This document shows positions 1 to 11,562 of a DNA stretch of 11,562 nt, one piece after another; the first letter of the stretch is position 1, and each line of letters starts with the position of its first letter. Source of the stretch: Phoronis ovalis (lineage: Eukaryota; Phoronida; Phoronidae); assembly GCA_028565635.1 (NCBI GenBank), contig JAOXYB010052234.1, positions 1-11,562 of the forward strand, read 5' to 3'. The notes below the pieces were generated by a model, which was not told the DNA's origin, did no database searches, and saw only the letters and a program-made list of their open reading frames with translations. Made by a program: the position numbers and the translations under genes.

Positions 1-400
1 CAAAATGCAGATTGTTTGTAATGTTCATGTAAATCACTTTCAAGATTTTCTCTCTATTATCAACCTCACAACTCTTACACATACAAAGATGGCTTTACAA
101 CTACAGAAACTACATCATATGATGGGCCTCTGTCTGCACCTGCAGTTTAATTATTTGAAGAGAACATCCTTTCCAGATTATCATTGACAATGATGTGTCT
201 GATCCACTTATGTTACTGTTAAAATGTAGCTGTTTTAAACAGTTATGTGATATGTGATCTTTTTGAGCTTCTATTATGTATTTAATTATAAACTCTCCAA
301 CTTTGTATAGAACCACCAGGTGTAGCTGTGATATTACACAAATGTTTAATGTCTAAAAATGCAACACAGGGATAGCAGTGAATAAATTTTTTTATCACAG
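1..400 (+). other. Upstream intron, 3' end
   Basis: This is the tail of the intron before the first visible exon. It ends in a good acceptor, a T-rich tract followed by ATCACAG at 394-400. No exon for the preceding protein segment (the region with the hydrolase catalytic His and the conserved HPSLLP-type motif) can be found here. The rest is AT-rich with no recognisable feature. Confidence 0.75.
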
Positions 401-10482
<10,082 letters not shown>

Positions 10483-10767
10483 GTAAAACTTCAATGATTT
10501 TAAAACCGATGGAAAGTAACTTGAATCAGTCTCATAATTTTCATTTATTCCTGGTTTTATACAGTTCAATAGATATAAATTTAGTCAAATATAGATCACA
10601 AAACCTAAGATTACAACTGATTCTTCTGTTTTTTAATTATTCAGATATCTAGATGTCAATTTCCGTGATATGGGTTAAATGGAGGGGTGTCAGACATGTA
10701 GGCAATTTCGGACACGCTTGAATAATTCAATGATAATATCAAAAATAAACAAAGCAAAATAAGGAAT

Positions 10768-10907
10768 GTCAAGTTAGCAGATAACAGATAGCAGATAGCA
10801 GATGAAAACGTCAAGTTAGCAGATAGCAGATAGCAGATGAAAACATCAAGTTAGCAGATAGCAGATAGCAGATGAAAACGTCAAGTTAGCAGATAAACAG
10901 ATAGCAG
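10768..10907. repeat. 35-bp tandem array with nested 7-bp AGCAGAT subrepeat
   Basis: TCAAGTTAGCAGAT recurs at 10769, 10811, 10846 and 10881, giving spacings of 42, 35 and 35. Each unit holds two to four AGCAGAT-type heptamers followed by GAAAAC(G/A). The 42-bp unit is the 35-bp unit plus one heptamer. The array abuts the foldback arm on its right. Confidence 0.9.
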
Positions 10908-10936
10908 ATATCTGCTAGAAATCATCAGCTAGAATT

Positions 10937-11539
10937 CATCTGCAGATGAAATCATCTGCTAGAAATCATCTGGTGGCAGATGAAATCATCTGGTGGCAGA
11001 TGAAATCATCTGGTGGCAGATGAAATCATCTTAATTAGTTAATTAATTATTTTTAAAAATTTATTTTTAATTTTATTTAAATTTTTTTTTTATAACTTTC
11101 AATTTTTTTTTAAATAATTTTTTAAAATTTTTTTTCAATTTTTTTAGTTAATTTCTTCAAATTTTTTTTTTTTTTAATTGATTTTTTTATTTTTATAAAT
11201 TTAATATTTTTTTTAATGAATATTTTTTTAAAATTTTTCAGATTAATTTTTTTTTCAATTCTTTTTTGTTTTCTTAAAATTAAATTTAATATTTTTATTT
11301 TTAAAAAAATTGAAAAATATTAATTAAAACAAATATTAAATTTACAAAAAAAATAATTTAAAAAAAAAATTAACTAAAATAATTGAAAAAAGTTATAAAA
11401 ATAAATTATTAAAAATAACTTAAAAACATAATTAATTAACTAATTAAGGTGATTTCATCTGCAGATGAATTCTAACAGATGATTTCCAGCAGATGATTTC
11501 CAGCAGATGATTTCTAGCAGATGATTTCATCTGCAGATG
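10937..11539. mobile_element. Foldback (inverted-repeat) element with AT-rich core
   Basis: A 36-bp stretch at 10937-10972 is repeated as a perfect reverse complement at 11504-11539. It begins CATCTGCAGATGAAATCATC. An inner 32-bp stretch at 11019-11050 matches the reverse complement of 11428-11459 with one mismatch. The inner parts are T-rich on the left (11051-11290) and A-rich on the right (11307-11427). They pair more loosely, for example 11196-11226 with 11315-11343. The palindrome CATCTGCAGATG occurs at 10937, 11456 and 11528. The arms are unequal internally, with about 60 bp more on the left. The right boundary is not resolved and may lie past the window. No coding capacity is seen. Confidence 0.8.
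10963..11030. repeat. 20-bp tandem array in the left foldback arm
   Basis: AAATCATCTGGTGGCAGATG repeats perfectly at 10963, 10983 and 11003, with a partial copy at 11023. The right arm has a related but different set of units, in plus-strand orientation CAGATGATTTC plus CAG or TAG, at about 11476-11526. The two arms have therefore expanded separately. Confidence 0.9.
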
Positions 11540-11562
11540 TTTTGTACCAGACATCTGCCAGC

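Larger units (their letters stand above)
10483..11562 (+). other. Downstream intron (at least 1080 bp), repeat-filled
   Basis: The intron opens with gtaaaa and is still open at the window end. The first ~280 bp are ordinary AT-rich sequence. From about 10768 to the end it is almost wholly a tandem array and a foldback element, described separately. I see no exon for the remaining ALDH C-terminus. Confidence 0.8.

Noticed and set aside
22-150. Frame-1 open stretch ending in YDGPLSAPAV and a TAA stop, considered as the 3' end of another coding exon
   Set aside because: It is short with no recognised homology, and it lies in the intron before exon 1. The Thr/Ser/Tyr-rich word could be chance.
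10768-11030. CRISPR-like array
   Set aside because: The repeats are directly adjacent without unique spacers, are made of shorter subrepeats, and lie in an animal intron.

Overview
The window is a stretch of an AT-rich, intron-rich animal nuclear genome. It carries the middle of one plus-strand gene: 10-formyltetrahydrofolate dehydrogenase (cytosolic ALDH1L1-type, FDH). Seventeen internal coding exons can be placed between 401 and 10482. All have GT/AG borders and the phases agree from exon to exon. Together they give 659 whole codons plus a split codon at each end, roughly residues 121 to 780 of the approximately 902-residue vertebrate enzyme. The 5' exons (start codon, first ~120 residues, including the hydrolase-domain catalytic His) and the 3' exons (last ~120 residues) lie outside the window.

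Layout: 1-400 is the end of an upstream intron. Exons 1-4 (401-2312) encode the second half of the folate-binding formyltransferase/hydrolase domain and its C-terminal subdomain. Exon 5 (2775-2903) is a linker. Exons 6-7 (3180-4390) encode the acyl-carrier-like domain with its phosphopantetheine-attachment serine. Exons 8-17 (4885-10482) encode most of the aldehyde dehydrogenase domain, with its catalytic Glu and Cys. The three domains act in sequence: the hydrolase removes formyl from 10-formyl-THF, the 4'-phosphopantetheine arm carries it, and the ALDH domain oxidises it to CO2 with NADP+. No frame break or missing key residue is seen, so the gene looks functional.

The introns hold the non-coding interest. 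The largest visible structure is an inverted-repeat (foldback) element from about 10937 past 11539, with an extremely AT-rich core. It is preceded by a 35-bp tandem array built from a 7-bp subrepeat (10768-10907). The intron at 8097-9429 contains a 170-bp MITE-like element with 35-bp terminal inverted repeats and a degenerate 28-30-bp tandem array. Smaller duplications lie in other introns.

The organism is probably an invertebrate. Compact exons at well-conserved domain positions in AT-rich DNA would suit a mollusc or another slowly evolving invertebrate, but the phylum cannot be fixed from this sequence. I found no second gene, RNA gene, CRISPR array or prokaryotic operon feature, and no evidence of an undescribed multi-gene system.
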